Origin: Geosporobacter sp040797825
GTDB taxonomy: Bacteria > Bacillota > Clostridia > Peptostreptococcales > Thermotaleaceae
DNA length: 64,000 bases
Direction of reading: 5' to 3'
Assembly: GCA_040797825.1 (NCBI GenBank)
Contig: JBFNEZ010000001.1
Location: forward strand, 1-64,000
Shown here: positions 1 through 8,798 of the stretch, one piece after another
Layout: each line of letters starts with the position of its first letter
How positions within the stretch are numbered: position 1 is the stretch's first letter
Notes under the pieces: generated by a model
Told to the model about the DNA's origin: nothing
Databases searched by the model: none
The model's input: only the letters and a program-made list of their open reading frames with translations
Program-made: the position numbers and the translations under genes

Positions 1-132
1 TTTCTGGTGCTCTTCTTGGTTTGCGGTTATTCTCTGTTTTTTCTTTCAACCTATCCCTCCCGATAGCCCGTAATTTATCTTTCGCATCTAAAAATATTTT
101 ATACTAAACTTAAAGTACTCCTTATTGATATT

Positions 133-419
133 TTACAGGCATCTCTTCACAAACTCAATAGGATGCTGGGTACGTTCTGCAGTTTCTTCAATGGATAGGC
201 CCTGCTTGATGAACCCTTTTACTACGGTCTCCATGCTTTCTCCAACTTCGATAATATGCATATCTGGATCATAAAATCGGATCACTCTCTGTCCCATGGA
301 AATGCTTTCACATGATGAACATAATGTATTTCTATAGATTTAAGTCTCTCCAAGAATTCATCAAACTGACTTTCATTGCTATATCCCTCCATACCCTTTG
401 AAAATTGGTAGGATTCCTA
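133..419 (-). pseudogene. Decayed VOC/glyoxalase-family gene, C-terminal part
   Basis: Read on the minus strand, two adjacent reading frames give a continuous VOC-type C-terminus. The first has QFDEFLERL and HHVKAFPW. After a one-base shift the second continues GQRVIRFYDPDMHIIEVGE and ends at TAA (133-135). The shift falls in a short C run at 293-295 (G run on the coding strand) and fits the loss of one G. Upstream the frame is closed by a TAG at 417-419 and no N-terminal half is visible, so the gene is both frameshifted and 5'-truncated. The family assignment rests on the typical RFYDPDxHIIEVGE tail. The frameshift alone could be a sequencing error; the missing N-terminus could not. Confidence 0.7.
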
Positions 420-597
420 GCAGCTTTAAACATTTATTACCATTATATAACATTTTTTAAGGTTTACACTATAGTCTAACCGAAATTTTTTTGTTTGCTT
501 TTTATAAGTCCCAAATATAGAGCCTGATCAAAACTCTGCACACTTTCTCATTCTAGGGCATATTCTAATCCTAAAGACTATGAAAGGAATGAGAAAT

Positions 598-1224
598 ATG
601 AATAATGTGCATACACCCTATCTCTACCATCATTACAGGAACATACTCCTATATAATCCATACAATCTATATAATCCTTATGGAATGTATCCATATACCA
701 ACACCCCTATATATAACTCAAGTTTTTCGAACTCCCCTACTAACCCAGTAGACTATCCTTTGGAATCTGACTTTTCACCATTAGGCAAAAACGATCCTTC
801 TGACAAAATAAAAGATTATGGTCCATATCCCTATGTGGTGAATATTGAAGAAGCTACCAAGGAAAACCATACTTTTCGTACTGCTTTATGGACAGGAACC
901 TATTTGCAGCTTACATTGATGAGCATCGGCGTGGGAGAGGATATAGGTTTGGAAATGCACCCTGATGTGGATCAATTCATTCGTATCGAAGAAGGTGAAG
1001 GACTTGTTCAAATGGGAGATGCGAAACATAACCTGAATTTTGTAAAAAAGGTCTACGATGATTTTGCCATTTTCGTACCTGCTGGCAAATGGCACAATCT
1101 AACAAATACTGGCCATAAGCCACTTAAAGTTTACTCTATCTATGCACCCCCTGAGCATCCAAGAGGTACGGTTCACGAAACAAAGGCCATTGCAGAAGCT
1201 GCTGAAGGACATCACAACCATTAA
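598..1224 (+). CDS. Cupin-domain protein with Tyr/Asn/Pro-rich N-terminus
   Basis: About 208 residues. The first ~60 are rich in Tyr, Asn and Pro, with repeated YNPYNLYNPYG-like pieces. The second half is a cupin_2-type beta barrel: GLEMHPDVDQFIRIEEGEG matches motif 1, with one metal-ligand His replaced by Asp, and VPAGKWHNLTNTG matches motif 2. Function is unknown; related clostridial cupins are annotated only as cupin proteins. I start it at ATG 598 because AAAGGA lies about 8 bases upstream; an in-frame ATG at 580 is also possible. The C-terminus ends in a short His-rich tail. It is monocistronic, with no clear terminator after it. Confidence 0.8.
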   Translation: MNNVHTPYLYHHYRNILLYNPYNLYNPYGMYPYTNTPIYNSSFSNSPTNPVDYPLESDFSPLGKNDPSDKIKDYGPYPYVVNIEEATKENHTFRTALWTGTYLQLTLMSIGVGEDIGLEMHPDVDQFIRIEEGEGLVQMGDAKHNLNFVKKVYDDFAIFVPAGKWHNLTNTGHKPLKVYSIYAPPEHPRGTVHETKAIAEAAEGHHNH

Positions 1225-1309
1225 GTATTAGACTATATTTAAGAAATTTGTCCCCGAGGATATACCCTTATCATGTTATTGTACAATTGTAAATAGATGT
1301 GTTCTAGTC

Positions 1310-1335
1310 GGGTTGCAAGGTTTGCAACCCCTACG
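1310..1335. repeat. REP-like hairpin: 9-bp stem, 3-nt loop, then CTACG
   Basis: GGGTTGCAA (1310-1318), loop GGT, TTGCAACCC (1322-1330) is a perfect 9-bp inverted repeat followed directly by CTACG. A hairpin at 62845-62865 has exactly the same architecture (9-bp stem, 3-nt loop, CTACA) with a different stem sequence. There is no T-run, so it is not a normal terminator. Confidence 0.6.
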
Positions 1336-1346
1336 TTCCTCTATAA

Positions 1347-1532
1347 TATCACGTTACGGTAGAAGTTTCAGCCCTTGCAACTCCTTTAACTGATTTGAGT
1401 ATATTTGACTGTATTTGTGGTCTTAGTGCATTTTTAGCTGAAAATGTGGAGGATCGGGCTTTGGAAAATGACTGTGTAACAAAGGAACTTTATAATGCAT
1501 TACGACATCTTAAGTACGGGTTTGGCAGATAG
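1347..1532 (+). other. Open fragment of 61 codons, possible gene remnant
   Basis: An open frame runs from just after a TAA (1344-1346) to TAG at 1530-1532 and encodes a plausible tail with CICGLSAFLAENVEDRALE and KELYNALRHLKYGFGR. It has no ATG, GTG or TTG near its 5' end and no ribosome binding site. I do not recognise a family. Its composition looks protein-like, so it could be the 3' remnant of a lost gene between the cupin gene and the tRNA; chance remains possible. Confidence 0.3.
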
Positions 1533-1546
1533 TATCGCAAACAAAT

Positions 1547-1578
1547 AAAAGCACTTCTATCATCGTAGAAGTGCTTTT
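1547..1578. terminator. Perfect 13-bp hairpin terminator
   Basis: AAAAGCACTTCTA (1547-1559) and TAGAAGTGCTTTT (1566-1578) form a perfect stem with a 6-nt loop and A/T-rich outer arms. It lies downstream of the minus-strand tRNA and of the plus-strand fragment, so it could act in both directions. Confidence 0.7.
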
Positions 1579-1625
1579 GCTTACTAATTATTCACTTTGA
1601 TAAACCGGCTAAACCTTAAATAAAA

Positions 1626-1701
1626 TGGTGGAGCATAGGGGATTCGAACCCCTGACCCCCACACTGCCAGTGTGGTGCGCTCCCAGCTGCGCTAATGCCC
1701 C
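1626..1701 (-). tRNA. tRNA-Ala (anticodon GGC)
   Basis: The minus strand folds as a complete tRNA. The acceptor arm GGGGCAT pairs with ATGCTCC (one G-T). The anticodon stem CCACA/TGTGG carries loop CTGGCAG, which places GGC as the anticodon. The T arm contains GGTTCGAATCC, and discriminator A plus an encoded CCA end the gene. GGC reads alanine codons GCC and GCU. Confidence 0.93.
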
Positions 1702-1756
1702 TAGACACCGATAATACTATTTTAATATCATATAGACATATTGTCAAGGGGAATCT

Positions 1757-2677
1757 TTAGGATAATTTAGCAATTAAGTCCATCATGTCCTTTGGTGTGG
1801 CGGCCTTTACTTCTAATTCTATTCCTGTCCTAGGGTGCTTAAATCCCAGCATTTCAGCATGGAGGGCCTGTCTGGATATGCCCATATCTATCTTTCCCTT
1901 GTATAATTCATCTCCAATGATAGGATGGCCTATATGATTCATATGTACCCTTATCTGATGGGTTCTGCCCGTTTCTAGCTGCAATCTTACAACCGTTGCA
2001 TCCTTCAGGCGCTCTATCACCTCAAAATGCGTGATGGAAGGCTGTCCTCCTTCAAAGACCTTTCTAGCAATATCTTCAGGATCTGGTCTTCCAATAGGGA
2101 CATTGATAGTCCCTTTGTCCTCCTGCAAGGTTCCCTCCACCACAGCCAAATATCTTTTTTCTACCTGGTTCTCAATCATTTGTTTAGATAATTCCTGTTG
2201 AATATAAGGATTTTTTGCCACCATAATCAGTCCCGAGGTATCCCGATCCAGACGATTTACAAAGCGTATCTTAAAGGAACTTTGACGTTCTTCTATATAG
2301 TACATAATAGCATTTGCCAGGGTTCCCGTAGGATGTCCTTTGGTAGGATGAACCACCAGACCTGGCTGCTTATTAATAATCAATAAATCAATATCTTCAT
2401 AGACCACTTCTAGTGGAATATTTTCAGGCGCATATTGATTGCTCTCTTCTTCCATTATAACCTCTACCCGATCCCCTTTCCGCAATCTTGCATGGAAAGT
2501 GATGGAATTTCCATTTACCAATATATTTTTGTTTCTCTTTAATTTTCTAATCAGACGGCTGGAGAGTTTCATTTGATCATAAAGTATTTCCTTTAATTCC
2601 ATGCCTTCATGTTCTTTATCTACTAGAAAGATAAGTTTTCCAGCATCTCCTTCCTTTGTTGTTTTCAAAATCTTCAC
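1757..2677 (-). CDS. RluA-family ribosomal/tRNA pseudouridine synthase (RluD-like)
   Basis: 306 residues, the usual RluA/RluD length. An S4-like RNA-binding region occupies roughly residues 15-90 and the catalytic domain follows. The signature RLDRDTSGLI contains the Asp that attacks uridine, and the QIRVH and GRTHQ segments are typical of the family. It would isomerise specific uridines in rRNA or tRNA; which ones cannot be told from sequence. The first start codon is GTG at 2677 with AAGGA very close; a TTG three codons later has better spacing from AGGTG, so the start is uncertain by three residues. It follows the mutT-like gene on the same strand after about 50 bases. Confidence 0.9.
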   Translation of the reverse strand: MKILKTTKEGDAGKLIFLVDKEHEGMELKEILYDQMKLSSRLIRKLKRNKNILVNGNSITFHARLRKGDRVEVIMEEESNQYAPENIPLEVVYEDIDLLIINKQPGLVVHPTKGHPTGTLANAIMYYIEERQSSFKIRFVNRLDRDTSGLIMVAKNPYIQQELSKQMIENQVEKRYLAVVEGTLQEDKGTINVPIGRPDPEDIARKVFEGGQPSITHFEVIERLKDATVVRLQLETGRTHQIRVHMNHIGHPIIGDELYKGKIDMGISRQALHAEMLGFKHPRTGIELEVKAATPKDMMDLIAKLS

Positions 2678-2729
2678 CTGTCCTTATATAAATTATTTAT
2701 CCTATCCTATTATAGAGATTTATTTGTTC

Positions 2730-3140
2730 TCAGTCAATTTCAAATATTTGTTCACCTTTTTTGAGTATTTTTTCAACAATAGGCAAATCCGCTCCTGCAA
2801 AGTTATAATCATACACTTCTTCTAGATATATCCACTGAAAAGCATTGCATTCTAAGGGCTTTGCCTCACCTTCGGCAAAGGTACAAAGATAGCAAAGAAG
2901 TAATATGGTTTTTTGGGGATAGGTGTGATAAACTACTTTGAATATATCTTCAACAGATATGTCCAGATTCAGCTCTTCTTTTATTTCTCTTTTAAGACAT
3001 GCTTCTGGCGTTTCTCCTATTTCAAGCTTTCCCCCTGGAAATTCCCACTCAAGGCCGTGATCTTCCGAGGGGTATCGCTGAGCAATGAGTATTTTACCAT
3101 TCCTTCTGATGATAGCTGCAGTAACAATTAGGGGTTCCAT
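2730..3140 (-). CDS. MutT-type Nudix hydrolase (8-oxo-dGTP diphosphatase-like)
   Basis: 136 residues. The Nudix box is complete: GGKLEIGETPEACLKREIKEEL fits G-x5-E-x7-REU-xEE, whose Glu residues bind Mg2+. Length, the start VTAAIIRRNGKILIAQRYP and the EWEFPGGK context match MutT proteins that remove oxidised purine nucleotides, though Nudix substrate specificity is hard to read from sequence. ATG 3140 is preceded by AAGGAGAG. It probably shares a transcript with the pseudouridine synthase downstream. Confidence 0.85.
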   Translation of the reverse strand: MEPLIVTAAIIRRNGKILIAQRYPSEDHGLEWEFPGGKLEIGETPEACLKREIKEELNLDISVEDIFKVVYHTYPQKTILLLCYLCTFAEGEAKPLECNAFQWIYLEEVYDYNFAGADLPIVEKILKKGEQIFEID

Positions 3141-3309
3141 GGACTTCTCTCCTTATATTATATAGAAATAGGATATCCATTTCATTTCCTTCTTACAACA
3201 ATAGCTTCCTTTTTTCTCTTCTTCAAAAGGCATATTATTGCTTTTAAAATCCATACTAAATATGTTACAATATACTAAATATCAACAAGAATGAAAATGG
3301 GGTTTAAGC

Positions 3310-4119
3310 ATGTTTAAAGAGAATTGTCGTATCAATATTGTATCAAATGACCGTCCAATTTCCAAAGAAACCAGTAGAATTCTCCAAGAAAAGTTGGAAA
3401 AGAATGGTTTTTCTATCTCTGAGGAATTTGATCACAATGCCGATCTCATTATTTGTATTGGCGGTGATGGGTCCTTTTTACAAGTCCTCCATGAGTACAA
3501 TTTCCCAGACATTCCAATTATCGGCATCAATACAGGTCATCTTGGATTTTTTCAAGAACTCTCACCTTATCAGCTTGATGAATTTATTTTTCGTTATCAA
3601 AAAGGTGATTATGCAATTCAAGCGCTTTATCCTGTGGAGGCCTTGGTTTGCACCCGTACCAGCTGTATTGAAATCATGGGAATGAATGAGATCGTCATCA
3701 AAGCAGACAAGTCCAGGACTGTCCACTTGAATATCAGCTTGGATGACAGCTTTATAGAAAAATTCAGCGGAGACGGTATTCTAGTAGCGACTCCTACGGG
3801 CAGTACAGCCTATAACTATTCTCTCAGAGGCAGCATTGTGGATCCGAGGTTAAACCTTCTTCAAATCACACCCATTGCACCCATTAATACCATTGCCTAT
3901 CGCTCTTTTACTTCTAGTATCATCGTCCCAAAGGATACTGCCATAAAGATTCATCCTGAATATACCTTTGAAAATTCTATTCTGATTGTCACCGATGGCA
4001 TGGAGCACAAATACAATGAAATCGTTGAGGTTCTTTTAAAGATTTCTAAAATTAAAATTAATTTATTGCGGTTAAAAAACTATGATTTTTGGAGCAAGGT
4101 TAAAGAAAAATTTCTATAA
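3310..4119 (+). CDS. NAD kinase
   Basis: 269 residues, standard for bacterial ATP/polyphosphate NAD kinases that make NADP. The GGDG motif (ICIGGDGSFL, residues ~54-63), the NTGHLGFF segment and the second signature SGDGILVATPTGSTAYNYSLRG (quoted only in part here by key residues GDG, TPTGSTAY) are all present. The family gene often sits beside recN/argR in Clostridia; here it stands alone, so it may be a second copy in the genome. The ribosome site is weak (GGGGT). A strong shared terminator follows. Confidence 0.92.
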   Translation: MFKENCRINIVSNDRPISKETSRILQEKLEKNGFSISEEFDHNADLIICIGGDGSFLQVLHEYNFPDIPIIGINTGHLGFFQELSPYQLDEFIFRYQKGDYAIQALYPVEALVCTRTSCIEIMGMNEIVIKADKSRTVHLNISLDDSFIEKFSGDGILVATPTGSTAYNYSLRGSIVDPRLNLLQITPIAPINTIAYRSFTSSIIVPKDTAIKIHPEYTFENSILIVTDGMEHKYNEIVEVLLKISKIKINLLRLKNYDFWSKVKEKFL

Positions 4120-4156
4120 AGAAAAAGGGAGTTGCACAGCAACTCCCTTTTTCTTT
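4118..4156. terminator. Bidirectional terminator, perfect 18-bp stem
   Basis: The arm at 4118-4135 is the exact reverse complement of 4139-4156, with loop ACA. It is flanked by A and T tracts and lies between two converging genes, the NAD kinase and the symporter. Confidence 0.9.
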
Positions 4157-4159
4157 ATA

Positions 4160-5437
4160 TTATGCGATAGATTTTTCTTCTACATCCGCATTATAGATAG
4201 CTTCATCTAACTCACCTTCGGATTTGGCGATAATCAATGTACATACCGCATCCCCAGTGATGTTGATGGCTGTTCTTGCCATGTCTAGGATTCTATCGAT
4301 ACCAATAATCAAGGCAATTCCTTCGATTGGAAGACCTATAGCTTGAAGTACCATAGAAAGCATAATTAGACCAACCCCAGGTACACCAGCTGTACCTACA
4401 GAAGCAAGGGTAGCTGTTAAAATAACTGTTAGTATTTCGCTCATACCCAAATCAATGCCGTATACCTGCGCAATAAATATGGTTGCAGCACCTTGCATGA
4501 TGGCTGTACCATCCATGTTGATAGTAGCTCCTAGAGGAATGGTAAAGGATGAAATTCCTTTGCTTACTCCTAATTTCTCTTCAACAACCTCAAGTGTTAC
4601 AGGAAGGGTAGCGCCAGAACTTGCAGTTGAGAAAGCTACACTCATGGCTGATGAGAATTTTTTAAAGAAGGTAATTGGGTTTAATTTTGTAAAAGCTACC
4701 AATAACCCCGTATAGGTTAGTCCAGCATGAAGTGCTAGGGCCCCAAGTACACAAAGCATATAGGCTGCCAGTGGCTTCATTGCGGCAAACCCTAATCCTG
4801 AGAAAGTTTTTGCGATCAATGAGAATACCCCAAAAGGTGCTAGAAGCATTACCATACTTACCATTTTCATCATTAAGTCATTAAGTTGGTCAAAGATATC
4901 GATAACAGGTTGTACTTTCTTTCCAAGAGCAGCTAACCCTGTACCGAATAGTATTGCAAACACAATAATTTGAAGCATTTCACCACTAGCCATGGCCGCT
5001 ACAGGATTGGTTGGCACCATATCAGTAATAACCTTTACCAATGGCTTGGAATCAGCAATGGTTGGTTCACTGGTTACCAATTGTGACATATCTAACCCAA
5101 TACCTGGGTTTACAATTGATGATAATACAATAGCAATGGTGATAGCTACGGCCGTAGTAACCAAATAGAATCCTAATGTTTTCGTACCTACTCTACCTAG
5201 CTTCTTAATGTCAGACATAGAAGCAGCACCATTTACTAAAGATACAAACACCAAAGGCACTACCATCATTCTGATACCATTTAAGAATATTCGACCTACC
5301 AATTCAAAAATACCATCTACGAGAATTTTATCTCTTAAAGTTGATGGACCCATTTGATTAAGAATAAGACCTACGATAAGACCGGTGATGAGTCCAATAA
5401 AGATTTTGGTCGTTAACCCCATTTTTTTGTTGCTCAT
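4160..5437 (-). CDS. Dicarboxylate/amino acid:cation symporter (GltP/DctA family)
   Basis: 425 residues with about eight hydrophobic helices and the DAACS signatures: SSGATLPVTLE (hairpin HP1), TINMDGTAI, AGVPGVGL (HP2) and DRILDMARTAINITGD. It would import glutamate, aspartate or C4-dicarboxylates with Na+ or H+ in the cytoplasmic membrane. I prefer ATG 5437, because AAGGAGG is too close to the in-frame ATG at 5443. The neighbouring two-component genes are of the GlnK/GlnL type, which in Bacillus controls glutamine/glutamate uptake, so this symporter is a likely target (inference). Confidence 0.9.
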   Translation of the reverse strand: MSNKKMGLTTKIFIGLITGLIVGLILNQMGPSTLRDKILVDGIFELVGRIFLNGIRMMVVPLVFVSLVNGAASMSDIKKLGRVGTKTLGFYLVTTAVAITIAIVLSSIVNPGIGLDMSQLVTSEPTIADSKPLVKVITDMVPTNPVAAMASGEMLQIIVFAILFGTGLAALGKKVQPVIDIFDQLNDLMMKMVSMVMLLAPFGVFSLIAKTFSGLGFAAMKPLAAYMLCVLGALALHAGLTYTGLLVAFTKLNPITFFKKFSSAMSVAFSTASSGATLPVTLEVVEEKLGVSKGISSFTIPLGATINMDGTAIMQGAATIFIAQVYGIDLGMSEILTVILTATLASVGTAGVPGVGLIMLSMVLQAIGLPIEGIALIIGIDRILDMARTAINITGDAVCTLIIAKSEGELDEAIYNADVEEKSIA

Positions 5438-5504
5438 AGTCATCCTCCTTCTTATTAATTTATTAAGATATTGTAATCATACTCAGTTTCCTACGAAAAA
5501 ATAC

Positions 5505-5536
5505 AAAAAAAAACTAAAACATACTGTCTTAGTTTT
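5505..5536 (-). terminator. Terminator of the GlnK/GlnL-like operon
   Basis: On the minus strand AAAACTAA, a short loop and TTAGTTTT are followed by a long T run (the A run at 5505-5513 on the plus strand). It lies just after the stop of the response regulator. Confidence 0.7.
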
Positions 5537-5569
5537 AAAATTTCAAAATTTGAATGTTGTGCAAGAATT

Positions 5570-6469
5570 TTATTCATTTTTTAACAGCACAATAATTCCC
5601 TCAATGAATTTTTTTACGCTTATTTTTCCTCCATAGGTTGACTTTCCTCTTAAAAATTCCATTTGCTTTCTCACTTCTCCAAAATCAAAAAGTGTATTTC
5701 CATAACGTATGAATAATTCATTCCCATAATCTTCAATTCCCAGGTTTGCTATATTGCTCAAGGCCTTATTTACAGACCTTCGTATACGCTGTTCAACAGC
5801 AGCTGTATTAGAAGAGATCTCATAATTCTGCTCATAGTGCTGACTTAATTTATCGTACAAAAGAGACAATCTTTGATTTAGCCAACGATTTCTATCGTTT
5901 TCATCGGTATCCAGCAGCATGGAAATCATCTCAACAATATCATTACTTCCTGCCTCCCCTACAATCCCAAGTTGAGAGAGGATTCGTCTTATTCCATCCT
6001 TATTCTGAAAAGTGTCTTTTTGGGGCTCCTTTGTTAGATCTTTAAGTGTATTGAGTCCCTGCATTGCTTTTTCAAAGGATTCAATAACCTCCTGCATCTT
6101 TATCTTTTCCTTTATTCTATTGATAACAGCTAGTACCTCTATTACATTGATAGGCTTATTGATAAAAAACTCAATGCCATAGGTATAGGCCTTTGAAATC
6201 ATTTCCTTTGCCGTCACCTGTGAGATCATAATAAAAAAGGCTTTGCTGTTATTTTTTTTTAGTTCCGATACGATAGATAGGCCATCCTTAATGGGCAATA
6301 ACAAATCAACCAATACAATATGGGGATTCAGCAGAGATATCTCTTCTATTGCCTTTGCTCCATTATCAGTTTCACCTATCACATCTCCTAAATTATTATG
6401 ACAAATGATATTTTTAAGAATCTGTCGAATACTACGATCATCATCTACGATATAGAAGTTGTATTGCAC
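5570..6469 (-). CDS. Response regulator, GlnL/YcbB type
   Basis: 299 residues. The N-terminal receiver domain (1-120) has the acidic pair at D9-D11, the phospho-acceptor D55 in HIVLVDLLLPIKDG and the conserved Lys in INKP. The C-terminal third matches the YcbB domain seen in Bacillus GlnL: RRSVNKALSNIANLG, ELFIRYGNTLFDFGEV and a closing GGKISVKKFIEG. GlnL proteins bind DNA and answer to glutamine. The start is GTG 6469, with AGGAAGTGG supplied by the end of the kinase gene one base upstream, so the two are translationally coupled. Confidence 0.85.
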   Translation of the reverse strand: MQYNFYIVDDDRSIRQILKNIICHNNLGDVIGETDNGAKAIEEISLLNPHIVLVDLLLPIKDGLSIVSELKKNNSKAFFIMISQVTAKEMISKAYTYGIEFFINKPINVIEVLAVINRIKEKIKMQEVIESFEKAMQGLNTLKDLTKEPQKDTFQNKDGIRRILSQLGIVGEAGSNDIVEMISMLLDTDENDRNRWLNQRLSLLYDKLSQHYEQNYEISSNTAAVEQRIRRSVNKALSNIANLGIEDYGNELFIRYGNTLFDFGEVRKQMEFLRGKSTYGGKISVKKFIEGIIVLLKNE

Positions 6470-6470
6470 G

Positions 6471-7742
6471 CTACCACTTCCTATTCATAATTTTCGATAC
6501 AGGTATCTTGACTGTAAAGATGGTCTTACCGCCTTTTTCACTGGCTACAAGGATAATTCCTTGAAAATGATTTTCTACTAAATGCTTTACATGGGTTAAT
6601 CCAATCCCCGTAGATATTTCTCCTGTAGTTCCATTGAACTTGGTAGAAAAGCCCGGCTCAAAAATATACTCCAACTCTCTTTCAAAAATGCCACTACCGT
6701 TATCCATTATGTAAAATATGCAATTTTTATCTTCGATTTCCTGGGATATCGTAATAATTCCAACCTCATCAATGGCCTCTATGGCATTGATAATAAGATT
6801 ATTTAATATAGAAATCAGCTGATAAAAATCCTTGGTTAAAAAATTATGTTTATATTTAAATTGCAAAGCAATATTTTTGTCTTTCGATGCGATTAATTTC
6901 TGGGTATTTTCCTTGATAATTTTGAAAATATCCTTTATATCCAAGGGGTATTGATCCTTTTCTTCTGCTAATGCCTTTTCGATTCCGGCCACTACCCGCA
7001 TGTAGTCCTTTTTCACCTCATGGATGTCCTTTGCAACCAAAAGGGCATCATCCTTCAATTTTGTATCTTGAAGGTTTTCATACAGATTAAAACTCTTTTT
7101 CATAGCTTCTTCAATATCTACGATAGATTTTCTGAGAAAAAAAAGCTCTGTCTTAAGGCTGGATATAAAAAGTATCAGTTCTTGATATCTATTCTCTTTA
7201 CGTTCCCGCTCTATTCGGTGCATATAGTATATTGAAAGAAAATAGATGATTCGAGTTAAAATGGCACGGATAGCACCAATCAAAATAATGGTCAAAACAA
7301 CATCTTCAAAGGGGTAGTCTAGTTTTTCATTCCGCAAAGCAATCTCAATGATATTCGATATGCTGTCGCAAAACCATAGGGAAAGTATAAACATCTCTGG
7401 TCGATTCACTTTATCTCGGACATGAAATAAATCAAAAAGAATTCCAAAGACAACATAGAAAAATACCACAGGATAATGAAGTTCAAAAACCTTTTCTAAA
7501 ATGATGTCCGGATTCCCTGACATGTACACGAAAATACGGAACACAAAAATAGCAGTTCCTACTAAGCCTGTAGCAATATGAATGGAAATATCCTTAAAAT
7601 ACAATAGCATCAGAGACAGAGCAGAGACACTAAAAGAGAAGCGAAATCCTGTAGCAAAAGGAGTTAAATAAATCTGTCCCAAAAATATCGTTAAAATACA
7701 GATAGCTAGATATTTTTCAAATTTTTTTCTCTCTAATGTCAA
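6471..7742 (-). CDS. Sensor histidine kinase, GlnK/YcbA type
   Basis: 423 residues. Five or six hydrophobic segments fill residues 10-180, followed by a coiled region, the probable phospho-acceptor His in KDIHEVKKDYMRV, and a HATPase domain with N box NNLIINAIEAI, G1 DNGSGIF and G2 GIGLTH. The HEVKKDY context is the GlnK/DcuS-like non-canonical H box. The start is TTG with AGGTG upstream. With the downstream regulator it forms a glutamine-type sensing pair; the ligand is inferred from the partner's family, not seen. Confidence 0.85.
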   Translation of the reverse strand: MTLERKKFEKYLAICILTIFLGQIYLTPFATGFRFSFSVSALSLMLLYFKDISIHIATGLVGTAIFVFRIFVYMSGNPDIILEKVFELHYPVVFFYVVFGILFDLFHVRDKVNRPEMFILSLWFCDSISNIIEIALRNEKLDYPFEDVVLTIILIGAIRAILTRIIYFLSIYYMHRIERERKENRYQELILFISSLKTELFFLRKSIVDIEEAMKKSFNLYENLQDTKLKDDALLVAKDIHEVKKDYMRVVAGIEKALAEEKDQYPLDIKDIFKIIKENTQKLIASKDKNIALQFKYKHNFLTKDFYQLISILNNLIINAIEAIDEVGIITISQEIEDKNCIFYIMDNGSGIFERELEYIFEPGFSTKFNGTTGEISTGIGLTHVKHLVENHFQGIILVASEKGGKTIFTVKIPVSKIMNRKW

Positions 7743-7755
7743 AGAAACACCTACT

Positions 7756-8316
7756 TTATACTTTATAGCTCAAGATTAATTCCGCTCCTGATGATTTTTC
7801 TCGTACAATCAGAAATTTATTAAATTGCAGCTCGCAATATTCAAGCAACTCTTTTATAGAACATTCCCTTTCTTTTATTTCCAAAATTCTTACAGAAACA
7901 CGATCCCATCCATAGTTGGTTAGCTTTCTTACAGCTTCTTTACTAATTAGTTCCTCCGGCACCGAGCCAAAAACATTTCCACGAAGAACTTCATGGGTTT
8001 GCCAAAATTTATTATGGGTATCTAAAACCTTTGCATCCTTTAGGTCTGATGTTCTCTTTTGTGCAAATTCCTCAAGGTATTTACCCTCATAATAGTTTTT
8101 CTTCAAAACTGGTTTATATAAAAAAGGAAGTTCATTAATCTCATCTAATTTAATATTGCTCTGTAAACTCTTTTTATATTCAATATCTTTTTTTATTTCC
8201 ATCGATACATCTATTAATTGGTCAACTAAAGCTTCTGCCCTTAACTTATTTCCTGTAATGGCGATCCTTTCTAATTCAGCGACTACTTTTTTTATAATTT
8301 CTATATTTTGCTGCAT
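7756..8316 (-). CDS. Unknown 186-residue protein leading the two-component operon
   Basis: I start this at ATG 8316 (MQQNIEIIKK), which has GGAAGGAG eight bases upstream; an upstream GTG/ATG extension would add a Cys-rich peptide without a ribosome site. It is soluble, mostly helical and highly charged. The N-terminus (VVAELERIAITGNKLRAEALVDQLI) could form a helical hairpin. I recognise no domain. The gene ends 13 bases before the sensor kinase, so all three are one operon, and it may be an accessory or partner of the kinase (inference). Confidence 0.7.
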   Translation of the reverse strand: MQQNIEIIKKVVAELERIAITGNKLRAEALVDQLIDVSMEIKKDIEYKKSLQSNIKLDEINELPFLYKPVLKKNYYEGKYLEEFAQKRTSDLKDAKVLDTHNKFWQTHEVLRGNVFGSVPEELISKEAVRKLTNYGWDRVSVRILEIKERECSIKELLEYCELQFNKFLIVREKSSGAELILSYKV

Positions 8317-8482
8317 GACAATCTCCTTCCAATACAAACATAGCACACACATTCTATTATAACATTAAAAAAATGGAGTTGCCTATTACCATTTAATTTT
8401 TCTCTCTAAAAACATCTGGTTAGAATAGATATCTCTATAGCTACAAATACTTTACTATATGATTTAGTAGAGGAGGAGCTTT

Positions 8483-8773
8483 ATGCAGTGCCCTAAGTGT
8501 ATAACTGGAAAGCTAATCTTAAAAGATGAGGTGACCTATGTCTATCTTTATGAGATTCGTGACAATGGAGAGATAAAATGGAAAGATGAAGAGGGGTATA
8601 CTTCCTATCTCTTTTTTGATCGGGAACAAAAGGATTTTAACCAATATGTTCAGTGCAGTCAATGCGACGCACGGTTCGAACATATAGTAGAAAGCAAGGA
8701 AGATATGGATATGATTATCTTAAAGAAGGCTATCCATTCTAATGGACCTATCTCCAATGATTTATTTCTTTAG
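8483..8773 (+). CDS. Small zinc-ribbon-like protein, 96 residues
   Basis: Two CxxC pairs, CPKC at residues 3-6 and CSQC near residue 58, could hold one zinc ion in a split zinc-ribbon fold. The middle (TYVYLYEIRDNGEIKW) looks like beta strands. GAGGAGG stands in front of the ATG. Function is unknown; it is monocistronic, and an inverted repeat follows it. Confidence 0.7.
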   Translation: MQCPKCITGKLILKDEVTYVYLYEIRDNGEIKWKDEEGYTSYLFFDREQKDFNQYVQCSQCDARFEHIVESKEDMDMIILKKAIHSNGPISNDLFL

Positions 8774-8798
8774 CAAACCATCTTCTTTTCATAGGTTT

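Noticed and set aside
3310..4119. NAD kinase as diacylglycerol kinase
   Set aside because: GGDG is shared by both, but the NTGHLGFF and SGDG/TPTGSTAY signatures are specific to NAD kinase.
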